Source: CAZCBN01 sp964496975 | Lineage (GTDB): Bacteria > Planctomycetota > Phycisphaerae > Phycisphaerales > UBA1924 | Direction of reading: 5' to 3' | Length of the DNA stretch: 51,032 bases | Assembly (NCBI GenBank): GCA_964496975.1 | Contig: CAZCBN010000005.1 | Coordinates: 1 to 51,032 of the forward strand | Shown here: piece after piece, positions 1 to 7,614 of the stretch | How positions within the stretch are numbered: position 1 is the first letter of the stretch | How the letters are laid out: each line of letters begins with the position of its first letter | Translations under genes and position numbers: made by a program | Notes under the pieces: generated by a model | Seen by the model: the letters and a program-made list of their open reading frames with translations, nothing else | Told to the model about the DNA's origin: nothing | Databases searched by the model: none

Positions 1-5
1 CCCCA

Positions 6-1157
6 ATGCCCACCACCCTCGCCATCCTCGGCGGCGGCCAGCTCGGCCGGATGCTCGCCCTCGCCGCGGCCCCGCTGGGCGTGCGATGCCGCTTCCTCGA
101 CACCGACCCCGCGGCCTGCGCCGCCGACGTCGGCCGCCTCACGCTCGCCCCAGACTTTCAGCCCGGCCCGCACCTCGCCCCCTTCCTCGACGGCGTCGAC
201 GCCCTCACCTACGAGTTTGAAAATGTCCCCGTCGCCCTCGCCGAGCACGCGCAGCACGCCCTCGCCCCCCGCGGCGTCGCCGTGCACCCCGCGCCGCTCG
301 CGCTGCGCATCGCGCAAGACCGGCTCGAAGAGCGCAAGGCCTTCCTCGCGCTGGGCATCGCCGTGCCCCCCTCCGCCCCGGTCGACTCGCCCGACGCCGC
401 GGCCGAGGCCTTCCGCGCCCTCGCCCCCCGCGCCCCGCACGGCTGCATCCTGAAGACCCGCCGCCTGGGCTACGACGGCAAGGGCCAGGCCCGCGTCCGC
501 ACCGCCGACGACGCCGCCGCCGCCTTCGACACGCTGGGCCGCGCGCCCTGCCTGCTCGACGCCGTCATCCCCTTTGACCGCGAGCTCTCCATCCTCGCCG
601 TGCGCAGCGCCGCGGGCGACGTCCGCTTCTACCCCCTCTGCCAGAACACGCACGAAGGGGGCATCCTGCGCACCACCATCGCCCCCGCCCCCGGCGTGCC
701 GCCGCACATCGAGCAGCAGGCCCAGCACGCCGCCCGCGCCCTGCTCACGCACCTGGGCTACGTCGGCGTGCTCGCGCTGGAGTTCTTCCTCTCGGGCGAC
801 ACGCTGCTCGCCAACGAGTTCGCCCCGCGCGTCCACAACAGCGGCCACTGGACCATCGACGCCGACCGCGCCGGCTCCTTCGCCAGCCAGTTTGAAAACC
901 ACGCCCGCGCCGTCCTGGGCCTCCCCCTCGGCGGCACCACGCCCCGCGGCGCGCACGCCATGCTGAACCTCATCGGCGCCCTGCCCACGCCCGCGCAGCT
1001 CCGCGCCCTGCTCGACATCCCGGGCCTGCACCCCCACCTCTACGGCAAGCAGCCCAAGCCCGGCCGCAAGGTGGGCCACCTGAACCTGCACGCCGACACG
1101 CCCGACGCCCTCGCCTGGCGCCTCGCCGCCGCGCGACGAATCCTCGCCAGCGCCTGA
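6..1157 (+). CDS. purK: PurK, 5-(carboxyamino)imidazole ribonucleotide synthase
   Basis: Cytoplasmic ATP-grasp enzyme of de novo purine synthesis that carboxylates AIR to N5-CAIR with ATP and bicarbonate. The 383 residues match the family's usual length. The N-terminal glycine-rich dinucleotide-like motif GGGQLGRM is at residues 9-16, the ATP-grasp core with KTRRLGYDGKGQ at about 150-161, and the family signature NEFAPRVHNSGHWT near 270-283. The ATG at position 6 is the first possible start in the window, so a usual purE partner would lie outside it and is not visible. The gene converges on the phosphoesterase downstream with only 29 bp between stops. Codons end mostly in C, as expected for a + strand gene to the left of the putative origin. 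Confidence 0.96.
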   Translation: MPTTLAILGGGQLGRMLALAAAPLGVRCRFLDTDPAACAADVGRLTLAPDFQPGPHLAPFLDGVDALTYEFENVPVALAEHAQHALAPRGVAVHPAPLALRIAQDRLEERKAFLALGIAVPPSAPVDSPDAAAEAFRALAPRAPHGCILKTRRLGYDGKGQARVRTADDAAAAFDTLGRAPCLLDAVIPFDRELSILAVRSAAGDVRFYPLCQNTHEGGILRTTIAPAPGVPPHIEQQAQHAARALLTHLGYVGVLALEFFLSGDTLLANEFAPRVHNSGHWTIDADRAGSFASQFENHARAVLGLPLGGTTPRGAHAMLNLIGALPTPAQLRALLDIPGLHPHLYGKQPKPGRKVGHLNLHADTPDALAWRLAAARRILASA

Positions 1158-1186
1158 GGCCGCGCGCCTCCCCACGCGCCGCCCCG

Positions 1187-1888
1187 CTACGGCAGCGAAA
1201 GCCCCGCCGGCGGCTTGTCGAGCGGGAACTCGCGCACCCGGCCCGCGACATCGGCCTGCCAGCACCAGCGCACCTTCACGTCAAGGCACGTCAGGTAGCC
1301 CCCGCTCTTGGCCGCCGTGTCGATGCAGATCGTGTGCCCGAGGTCCAAGGGCAGGCCCGTCCGCTGCCGCGTGTGCCCGCAGATCACCCGCTTGCCGCTC
1401 ACGTGCCCCCGCGCCCCGTCGGCCTTCCCCCACAGCAGCACGTCCTCGTACTGCTCGTCCATCGGCGTCTGCGGCTCGACAGACCCGTGCACAAAGATCG
1501 CCTCGTCCACCTCGTGCCACAGCGAGAGCCGCGACAAAAACCGCGCGTGCGACACCGGCACATCGCGCCGCGTCGACAGCCCGCCCCGCTCCACATAGCT
1601 CGCCGCCGTGCTCGCGCCCGCGTTGAACCGCCACGTCTCGAACCAGTCGTCGCGCCCCAGCGCCCGCTTCATCAGCTCGTCGTGGTTGCCCAACAGGCAC
1701 ACCACGCCCGGCCGCCGCGACACCTCCGCCATCACGTCCAGCACGCCCGCCGAGTCGGGCCCGCCGTGGATGTAGTCCCCCAAAAACACGAGCCGGTCGC
1801 CCTCGCCGAGCCCGACCTCCGCGAGCAGGCCCTCGAGCGCGGCCCGCTGGCCGTGGATGTCCCCGATGGCCAGCAGCCGCCCGCTCAC
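1187..1888 (-). CDS. Metallophosphoesterase of the PPP family (ApaH / serine-threonine phosphatase-like)
   Basis: Calcineurin-like phosphoesterase, 233 residues. Visible metal-site motifs are GDIHG (9-13), GDYIHGGPDS (37-46), GNHD (67-70), VHG near 133 and GHT near 173. In classical PPP phosphatases the second motif is GDYVDRGPxS; here HG replaces DR, so substrate preference may differ from both protein phosphatases and diadenosine-tetraphosphate hydrolases. It starts with GTG overlapping the gatA stop codon (GTGA), so it is the third gene of a gatC-gatA-phosphoesterase operon and is probably made by coupled translation. No signal peptide; cytoplasmic. Family assignment is firm, substrate unknown. 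Confidence 0.88.
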   Translation of the reverse strand: MSGRLLAIGDIHGQRAALEGLLAEVGLGEGDRLVFLGDYIHGGPDSAGVLDVMAEVSRRPGVVCLLGNHDELMKRALGRDDWFETWRFNAGASTAASYVERGGLSTRRDVPVSHARFLSRLSLWHEVDEAIFVHGSVEPQTPMDEQYEDVLLWGKADGARGHVSGKRVICGHTRQRTGLPLDLGHTICIDTAAKSGGYLTCLDVKVRWCWQADVAGRVREFPLDKPPAGLSLP

Positions 1889-3444
1889 CGCGACCCGCCC
1901 CGATCAGACGCGCCCGTTCCCCCCGGCCGCTCGGCAAACCCCAGCGCCGCCTCCAGCGCCGCCGCCGCCGCCAGCAGCGCCCGCTCCGCGAACGCCGGCC
2001 CGATCAGTTGCACGCCGATCGGCACGCGCGACCCGTCCACGTCCGCCGTCGCCGCCGGCAGCGTCACCGCGGGCAGCCCCGCGAGATTCACGCCCACCGT
2101 GTACACGTCTTCCAGATACAGCGCCATCGGGTCGGCCTGCTTCTCCCCGATGCGAAACGCCGGGTTCGGGCTCGCCGGCATCAGCACCGCATCGCACGCC
2201 GGCCCGACCGCGCCGCCGGCCCCGGCACCAGCACCAGAATCGTCCCTCGCAAACACCGCGTCATAGTCCTGCTTGATCAGCCGCCGGGCCTTCAGCGCCC
2301 GCAGGTAGTACGCGTCGTAGTACCCGCTGCTGAGCACGTGCGTCCCCAGCATGATCCGTCGCCGCACCTCGGCCCCGAAGCCCTCCGTCCGCGACCGGAC
2401 GTACATCGCCTCAAGGCCCTCGGCCGTCTCCGCCCGCCGCCCGTACCGCACGCCGTCAAACCGCGACAGGTTGCTGCTGGCCTCCGCCGTCGCGACGATG
2501 TAGTACGCCGCGATGCCGTGCCCCGCGTGCGGCAGGTCCACGTCCACCACCGTCGCGCCCGCGCGCTTCGCCGCGGCGATCGCCTTCTCCAGCGCCGCGC
2601 GCACCGCCGGGTGGTTGCCCTCGCCCCACGCAAACCGCGGCACGCCCAGCCGCAGCCCCCGGCCCGCGCCCGACGCCCCGGACATCGCGGTGCGCACCGC
2701 CGCGGCGCACCCGCCCGCCTCGCGCGGGCTGCTCGTCGCATCGTGCGGGTCCTCGCCGCAGATCACATCCAGGCACACCGCCGCGTCCAGCACGCTCCCG
2801 CACAAGGGCCCGATCTGGTCGAGCGAGCTCGCGTACGCCACCAGCCCGTACCGGCTCACGCGCCCGTACGTCGGCTTCACGCCCACCACGCCGCAGTGCG
2901 ACGCCGGCTGACGGATGCTGCCCCCCGTGTCGCTCCCCAGTGCCAGCGGCACCATCCCCGCCGCGACCGCCGCCGTGCTCCCCGAGCTGCTCCCGCCCGG
3001 CACGCGCGACACGTCCCACGGGTTCCGCGTCGGGCCGAAGGCCGAGTGCTCGCCGCTGGAGCCCATCGCGAACTCGTCGAGGTTGGTCTTGCCGACAATC
3101 ACCGCGCCCGCCGCGATGAGCCGCTGCGCCGCCGTCGCCGTGAAGGGCGAGCGGTAGCCCTCCAAAAACCGGCTCCCGCACGTCGTGCGGCCCCACGCCA
3201 AGCAGATGTTGTCCTTCAGCGCCACCGGCACGCCCGCGAGCGGCAGCGCATCCCCCTCGCCGCTGCGCACCCGCGCATCCACCGCGACGGCCTGCTCCAG
3301 CGCCCGGTCATGAAACACATCGAGAAACGCGTTCAGCCCCGGGTTCGCCGCGTCCACCGCCGCGAGCGCGAGCGCCGCGACATCCACCGCCGACCGCTCC
3401 CCCGCGCGCACCGCCGCGGCGATCTCCGCCGCCCCACCCCTCAC
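1885..3444 (-). CDS. gatA: GatA, Asp-tRNA(Asn)/Glu-tRNA(Gln) amidotransferase subunit A
   Basis: Amidase-signature subunit that releases ammonia from glutamine for transamidation of mischarged Glu-tRNA(Gln) or Asp-tRNA(Asn). 519 residues. The Lys-Ser-Ser catalytic triad is visible: K77 in VALKDN, S152 in PGGSSSGS and S176 in SDTGGSIRQPA, close to the positions in characterised GatA proteins. The start is GTG and overlaps the gatC stop (GTGA), indicating translational coupling; the 3' end overlaps the start of the phosphoesterase in the same way. gatB is not in the window. A short Gly/Ala-rich insertion (about residues 408-417, DDSGAGAGAGG) interrupts the C-terminal part. An Ala/Gly-rich tail follows the amidase fold. 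Confidence 0.97.
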   Translation of the reverse strand: MRGGAAEIAAAVRAGERSAVDVAALALAAVDAANPGLNAFLDVFHDRALEQAVAVDARVRSGEGDALPLAGVPVALKDNICLAWGRTTCGSRFLEGYRSPFTATAAQRLIAAGAVIVGKTNLDEFAMGSSGEHSAFGPTRNPWDVSRVPGGSSSGSTAAVAAGMVPLALGSDTGGSIRQPASHCGVVGVKPTYGRVSRYGLVAYASSLDQIGPLCGSVLDAAVCLDVICGEDPHDATSSPREAGGCAAAVRTAMSGASGAGRGLRLGVPRFAWGEGNHPAVRAALEKAIAAAKRAGATVVDVDLPHAGHGIAAYYIVATAEASSNLSRFDGVRYGRRAETAEGLEAMYVRSRTEGFGAEVRRRIMLGTHVLSSGYYDAYYLRALKARRLIKQDYDAVFARDDSGAGAGAGGAVGPACDAVLMPASPNPAFRIGEKQADPMALYLEDVYTVGVNLAGLPAVTLPAATADVDGSRVPIGVQLIGPAFAERALLAAAAALEAALGFAERPGGTGASDRGGSR

Positions 3445-3920
3445 GCCCCACCCCCATCGCCCAGCACCTTCGGCACCCGGATGAACATCGCCGTCTGCGT
3501 AGGTCGGCTCTCCGATCCGACGTCTTGGGTAGGTCGGCTCTCCGAGCCGACGTCTTGGGTGGGGCGGCTCTCCGAGCCGCCTTCACGCGTACCTCGCCTC
3601 TCCGAGCCAACCCCTCCGCGTCCTCCCCCCCTCTCCCCCTCTTCCGCCAAAAACACCTCAAACGCCACCGCGTCCGGCGCCATCTCCATCACCCGCTCAG
3701 GCAACAAACTCTCCCCCGGCTCATCCGCCGCGAGGCGGTTGACCTCTTCCCCCACGTGCGTCAGCGGCTCCACGCCCGAAAGGTCCAGCTCCGCCAGCCG
3801 CTCGACATATCCCAGCACCGCCGACAGCCGCGCGCACGCCGCCGCCATCTCCCCCTCCGGCACCTCCAGCCGGCACAGCCGGGCGATGTTCGCAACGTCA
3901 TCGGGGGTCAGATCAGCCAT
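3441..3920 (-). CDS. gatC: GatC, amidotransferase subunit C, with an in-frame repeat insertion
   Basis: Small GatCAB subunit that stabilises GatA on GatB. The ATG at 3918-3920 gives 159 residues, against about 95-100 for the family. The normal fold starts MADLTPDDVANIARLCRLEV and runs to MAPDAVAFEVF near residue 93. The expected C-terminal strand (FIRVPKVLGDGG) appears only at the very end. Between them lie about 50 extra residues, including four 10-residue units of the form GSESRPTQDV, encoded by a 30-bp palindromic tandem repeat (separate entry). The reading frame and the family C-terminus are both kept, so the insertion looks tolerated, not destructive. The stop overlaps the gatA GTG start. 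Confidence 0.93.
   Translation of the reverse strand: MADLTPDDVANIARLCRLEVPEGEMAAACARLSAVLGYVERLAELDLSGVEPLTHVGEEVNRLAADEPGESLLPERVMEMAPDAVAFEVFLAEEGERGGGRGGVGSERRGTREGGSESRPTQDVGSESRPTQDVGSESRPTQTAMFIRVPKVLGDGGGA
3498..3610. repeat. 30-bp palindromic tandem repeat inside gatC
   Basis: Four units with a strict 30-bp period (conserved core at 3501, 3531, 3561 and 3591). Each unit holds a hairpin: arms GGTCGGCTC / GAGCCGACG around TCC in unit 2, GGGCGGCTC / GAGCCGCC in unit 3. The T:A pair of unit 2 is G:C in unit 3, so pairing is preserved by compensatory change; unit 1 has one arm mismatch and unit 4 is degenerate. On the gatC strand the units encode SESRPTQ-type decapeptides. The same element occurs in lysS and upstream of moxR. 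Confidence 0.9.
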
Positions 3921-4157
3921 GCCCGCCAGTGTACGAACCGGCCCACGCCCCGACCGAACGCCGATTGCCACTTTGGCACCAAGCCCGCCCCGCCGGCCGC
4001 ACCTCCGACAGCCCCCGCAACCGCCGCCACGCCAACCCGGCACCAGCCGAGCACGCCCCGGCCCCGCACGCCCGGCGCCCCCGGCTGGCACGCCCCTTGC
4101 CTCAAGCCCCCCGCCGCGGCCGGAAGCCGCGTGCGGAAGAGCCAAGGAGATTTCGCC

Positions 4158-4715
4158 ATGCTGAACCGTCACACCTCCAACCCGTTCGACGAGATGTTCC
4201 GCGACATGGAGCGGCTCGCCTCGGCGCTCGCTGGGCAGGGCCTGCTGTCGCCCGCCGTCGCCGGCCCCGCCGTGCTCCAGGCCGTGGCGCCCGCCGCCCG
4301 GCCCTTCGTCCCCGCGGTCAACCTCTGGCACGACGACCAGCACCTGTACGCCGAGGTCGAGCTCCCCGGCTTCACCGCCGACCAGGTCGACATCGACGTC
4401 GAGCCCGATGCCCTCACTATCCGCGGCGAGCGACGCCACGAGTCCACGCGCGCGCTCCCCCCGGCCCCGGCCACGCAAGAGCCCGCCGCCGCCGCGCGCA
4501 GCACCGCCGAGCCGCCGGCCGCCGAAGCCGTTGACAACAGCCCGCGCCCCGTGCACATCGAGCGGGCCTTCGGCCGCTTCGAGCGCACCCTCCACCTGCC
4601 CATCGAGGTGGACGCCAACGCCGCGACCGCCCGGCTCGAGCACGGCGTGCTGCGCATCACCATGCCCAAGGCATCGGGCACGCGGCGCCGCCGCATCCCC
4701 GTTGCCGCCAACTGA
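4158..4715 (+). CDS. Hsp20 / alpha-crystallin small heat-shock protein (first of a pair)
   Basis: ATP-independent holdase chaperone, 185 residues. The ATG at 4158 is preceded by AAGGAGA at 4144-4150. The N-terminus has the Hsp20 pattern NPFDEMFRDMERL. The alpha-crystallin domain follows from about residue 52 (AVNLWHDDQHLYAEVELPGF), with the terminal signature EHGVLRITMPK near 165-175. A Pro/Ala-rich insertion of about 35 residues (roughly 95-130) splits the domain between RGERRH and the FGRFERTLHLP strand, which is unusual for this compact fold. It lies 30 bp upstream of a second Hsp20 gene, so the two probably form an operon. Confidence 0.93.
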   Translation: MLNRHTSNPFDEMFRDMERLASALAGQGLLSPAVAGPAVLQAVAPAARPFVPAVNLWHDDQHLYAEVELPGFTADQVDIDVEPDALTIRGERRHESTRALPPAPATQEPAAAARSTAEPPAAEAVDNSPRPVHIERAFGRFERTLHLPIEVDANAATARLEHGVLRITMPKASGTRRRRIPVAAN

Positions 4716-4745
4716 GCCCCACCCCACCCGGAGACCCGCACACCC

Positions 4746-5282
4746 GTGCGCGCCACCCCGACCGCCGCCGCCGAGACCGTCCGCGTGCAGCCCCGGGCCC
4801 ACAGCCCCGGCGGGGACTTCCCGCCGGGGCGCCCGCCCGGCCCCGCCTACGTCCCGCCCGTCGACGTCTGGCGCCACGCCGACACCTACACCCTCCGCCT
4901 GGACATTCCCGGCGCCCGCGCCCGCGACACCCGCGTCCACCTAGACCGGGGCCGTCTGCACGTCCACGCCCGCGTTGACGTCCGGGCCCCGCTCGTCACC
5001 GACCCCGCGACCGCCCCGCTGCGCATCGAGTTCGGCATCGCCGACTACCGCCGCGCGCTCGCCCTCCCCGATGACGCCGCGACCGACGGCGCCGCAGCCA
5101 CCCTCCGCGACGGCGTGCTGACCGTGCGCATCCCCCGGCACCCCGCGGCCGCGCCCGGCGGCACGCCCGTCCCCGTCACGCCCGGGGCGCCGCCGAAGCC
5201 GCCGAGCCCGCCGCCCGGCGCATCGCCGCATCAATCGCCCGCTGCCCGAGCTGGCTCAGCACCATCACCACCGCCACCGTGA
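4746..5282 (+). CDS. Divergent Hsp20-like protein (second of a pair)
   Basis: 178 residues from a GTG start 30 bp after the first Hsp20 gene. A short alpha-crystallin-like domain is visible: VDVWRHADTYTLRLDIPGAR at about 38-58 and the closing motif LRDGVLTVRIPR at about 119-130. The middle strands are poorly conserved. The last 45 or so residues are a Pro/Gly/Ala-rich tail, and its final 36 codons overlap the 3' end of the convergent TVP38 gene by 107 bp. The tail may therefore be a read-through consequence of the overlap and not a functional domain. Probable partner or paralogue of the upstream chaperone. Confidence 0.8.
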   Translation: MRATPTAAAETVRVQPRAHSPGGDFPPGRPPGPAYVPPVDVWRHADTYTLRLDIPGARARDTRVHLDRGRLHVHARVDVRAPLVTDPATAPLRIEFGIADYRRALALPDDAATDGAAATLRDGVLTVRIPRHPAAAPGGTPVPVTPGAPPKPPSPPPGASPHQSPAARAGSAPSPPPP

Positions 5283-6027
5283 GCCCAAGGCCCACGAACA
5301 CAAGCCACTTGGGCCGGCTCGCCTCCGCCAGCTCCCCCTGCACCTGCGAGCCCAGCCACACCGTGATCGCCGTCCGCGGCAGCATGCCCACCGCCGTCCC
5401 CACCACGTAAATCCACAGCGGCACGCCCGTCGCCGTCAGCACCAGGTTCGTGAGCGCAAAGGGCGAGTTCGGCGGCAGCCGCACCAGCGTCACGATCCCC
5501 AGCGTGTGCAGCGCCCCGCGGCCCACGAGCGCATCGCGCACCGCCTGCGCCCTCGGGTGCCGACGCAGCGCGCCCTCCACCCGGTCCCGCGCCATCGGCC
5601 CCGCCACGAGCCTTGAAAGCAGCGACCCCGCCACAAACCCCGCCAGCGCCAGCCCCGTTCCCAGCACCGGCCCAAAGGCCCACCCGCCCAGGAACGACTG
5701 CGCGTACGTCGGCAGCAGCCCCAGACCCGACGTCACCGCGAACACGCCCGCGTACAACGCCGCGCCCCCGCCCCCGAGCCCCTGCAACCAGTGGCTCACG
5801 CGGCCCAGGTTCCCCAGCAGCACAAACCCGCCCAGCGCCGGCAGCGCCCCCCACAGCACCCCCAGCACCGCCGCCGGCCCGAGCTCGCGGAAGAAGCCCC
5901 CCACCGCGCTCGCCGCCTGCTGCGCGGGCGACGCCGACGCGGGCGTCGGCACAGAACCCTCCGCATGACGCGGCTCGGGCTGGGTCGGCGGGTGGGTCTG
6001 CTGCGGGTCGCTCGTCATAGGGCCCAC
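5176..6027 (-). CDS. TVP38/TMEM64 (DedA-like, SNARE-associated) membrane protein
   Basis: Polytopic inner-membrane protein, up to 283 residues. A Pro/Ala-rich cytoplasmic N-terminus of about 45 residues precedes hydrophobic segments at roughly 50-73, 88-108, 115-140, 175-195, 200-225 and 240-260. The loop with GLGLLPTYAQSFLGGWAFGP and the motif LVRLPPNSPFALTNLVL are typical of the VTT domain. The family is linked to lipid scrambling and membrane homeostasis; no substrate can be read from the sequence. The start is either GTG at 6027 or ATG at 6018 (three codons later). The 3' end overlaps the second hsp20 gene. Confidence 0.87.
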   Translation of the reverse strand: MGPMTSDPQQTHPPTQPEPRHAEGSVPTPASASPAQQAASAVGGFFRELGPAAVLGVLWGALPALGGFVLLGNLGRVSHWLQGLGGGGAALYAGVFAVTSGLGLLPTYAQSFLGGWAFGPVLGTGLALAGFVAGSLLSRLVAGPMARDRVEGALRRHPRAQAVRDALVGRGALHTLGIVTLVRLPPNSPFALTNLVLTATGVPLWIYVVGTAVGMLPRTAITVWLGSQVQGELAEASRPKWLVFVGLGLTVAVVMVLSQLGQRAIDAAMRRAAGSAASAAPRA

Positions 6028-6233
6028 AGGCTAGTGCCCGCGCCCGCGCGCCGAACGACGCTCCTGTCGCCCCCGCCGCCCCGCACGCCCCGCCGCCCGT
6101 GGTACCATCCGCCGGGCACACCGCCCCGGCATCCGCCGATCCATCCCCACGTGTCCGTCCAACCCCCCGCAGACGCGCGGCCAACACGCCGCTCGATCGG
6201 CATTCGGGCTCAGCCCGGGAAGCACGCCGCCCC

Positions 6234-7166
6234 ATGATTCCTAAGCCCCCGCCGCGCGACGGAACGCTGGGTTTCCTCTACTTCCCCCCCTTCCGCGTGC
6301 AGGGCCTCAGCGTCGCCGGCGAGGCGACGGTGATCCAGATCCCCGAGCTCGACATCGTCTTTGACATGGGCGCCTGCCCCCGCGCCGCCCTCGCCAGCAA
6401 GTTCTGCGCCCTGAGCCACGGCCACATGGACCACGTCGGCGCCCTCGCCTACTGGTGCAGCCAGCGCGTCTTCCAGGGCATGGGCCCCGGCAAGATCGTC
6501 TGCGACGCCCGCATCGCCGCCGACGTGCGCGGCATGATGCAGGGCTTTGTCAACCTCGAACGCCAGAAGACCCCCTACGACGTCGTCCCCGTCAACCCGG
6601 GCGAAGAGGTCGAGATCAAGAACAACACCTTCCTCCGCTGCTTCGCCACCGAGCACACCTGCCCCTCCGTCGGCTACGCCATCGTCGAGAAGCGCACCAA
6701 GCTCAAGGACGAGTACGTCGGCATGCCGCAGGACAAGCTCACCGAGCTCAAGCAGCGCGGCGTCGACATCGTCCGCCGCTTCGAGGTCCCCCTCATCGCT
6801 TATCTGGGCGACACCCTCCCCGGCCCCCACCTTCTGCACGACTACGTGCGCAACGCCCAGGTCATCGTCTGCGAGTGCACCTTCTTCGAGCCCGAGCACA
6901 AAGAGCGCGCCAAGATCGGCCAGCACATGCACGTCAACGACATCGCCGAGTGGCTCGGCGTCGCGCAGTGCCAGGCCATGGTGCTCACGCACATCAGCCG
7001 GCGCACGCACCTCGAATACGCCCGCCAGCAGCTCGAGCAGATCGCCGGGCCGAAAAAGGCGGAAAAAGTCTTCTTCCTGATGGACCACCGCTCCAACAAG
7101 GTGCGCTACGACGCGCAGGCCGAGGCCGCCGAGAAGCGCGAACGCGAGCTCCAGGCCCGCCGCTGA
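6234..7166 (+). CDS. Metallo-beta-lactamase-fold hydrolase, ribonuclease Z-like
   Basis: 310 residues from ATG 6234. The zinc-binding motif SHGHMDHVG is at about residues 60-68. Later family landmarks are an ATEHTCPSVGY segment, YLGDT near 188, ECTFFEPEH, the paired histidine segment HMHVND, and LTHISRRTHLEYA, which resembles the C-terminal LTHxSxRY motif of RNase Z. RNase Z removes 3' trailers from tRNA precursors; this is the likely role, though a paralogue acting on another phosphodiester cannot be excluded. Cytoplasmic. It sits alone between the divergently read TVP38 gene and dnaA. Confidence 0.82.
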   Translation: MIPKPPPRDGTLGFLYFPPFRVQGLSVAGEATVIQIPELDIVFDMGACPRAALASKFCALSHGHMDHVGALAYWCSQRVFQGMGPGKIVCDARIAADVRGMMQGFVNLERQKTPYDVVPVNPGEEVEIKNNTFLRCFATEHTCPSVGYAIVEKRTKLKDEYVGMPQDKLTELKQRGVDIVRRFEVPLIAYLGDTLPGPHLLHDYVRNAQVIVCECTFFEPEHKERAKIGQHMHVNDIAEWLGVAQCQAMVLTHISRRTHLEYARQQLEQIAGPKKAEKVFFLMDHRSNKVRYDAQAEAAEKRERELQARR

Positions 7167-7413
7167 TCGCCCGGGGCCAACACCCCCGCGACACCCGACA
7201 CCCATCCGCGGCACCGCGCTCGGCGCGTCACGCGGCGTTGCACACGGCGCACAGGCCCCGCGCCGCGCTTCGCGCGCCGTCGCGCCGTGTCAAGCCCCCG
7301 CCGAAGGAAAGCGCACGCCCTGTGCGCGCGCGTCCGGTGACCAGCGCACCCCCGCTGGCGCGGCCGCGGCGCGGGTCGGCGCAGATTCATCGCAGTCTTC
7401 ACCCGCCAATCGG

Positions 7414-7442
7414 TTGACTCATGACGAGTCGGCTTGTACGTT
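7414..7442 (+). promoter_or_regulatory. Candidate sigma-70 promoter for dnaA
   Basis: TTGACT (7414-7419), a 17-bp spacer and TACGTT (7437-7442). The -35 box matches the consensus at 5 of 6 positions; the -10 box is weaker. It would give a 5' leader of about 165 nt before the dnaA ATG. A small inverted repeat (GACTC/GAGTC) overlaps the -35 region. The rest of 7167-7614 is GC-rich spacer in which I see no gene and no clear DnaA box. Confidence 0.45.
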
Positions 7443-7614
7443 GGCCCGACCGAGTTTTGGTCGAAGAGGGGGCCGCGCCCGTTTGGGCGGCAGGGGAACC
7501 AAGCTTCCGCCTCACGGCAACGCGCCGGGGGCCACGCGCGGTTCGGTGGGAACGCAACGCACGATCATCGGCACGCGGCACGCCCGCGTCCGTGTCCATC
7601 TGAGGTCGCCCCGC

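Noticed and set aside
3498..3610. CRISPR array
   Set aside because: The 30-bp units are contiguous with no spacers, and they are translated in frame within gatC.
2008..4164. Long + strand open frame across gatA/gatC
   Set aside because: Antisense shadow of well-conserved genes; the translation is Arg/His/Pro-rich with no motif.
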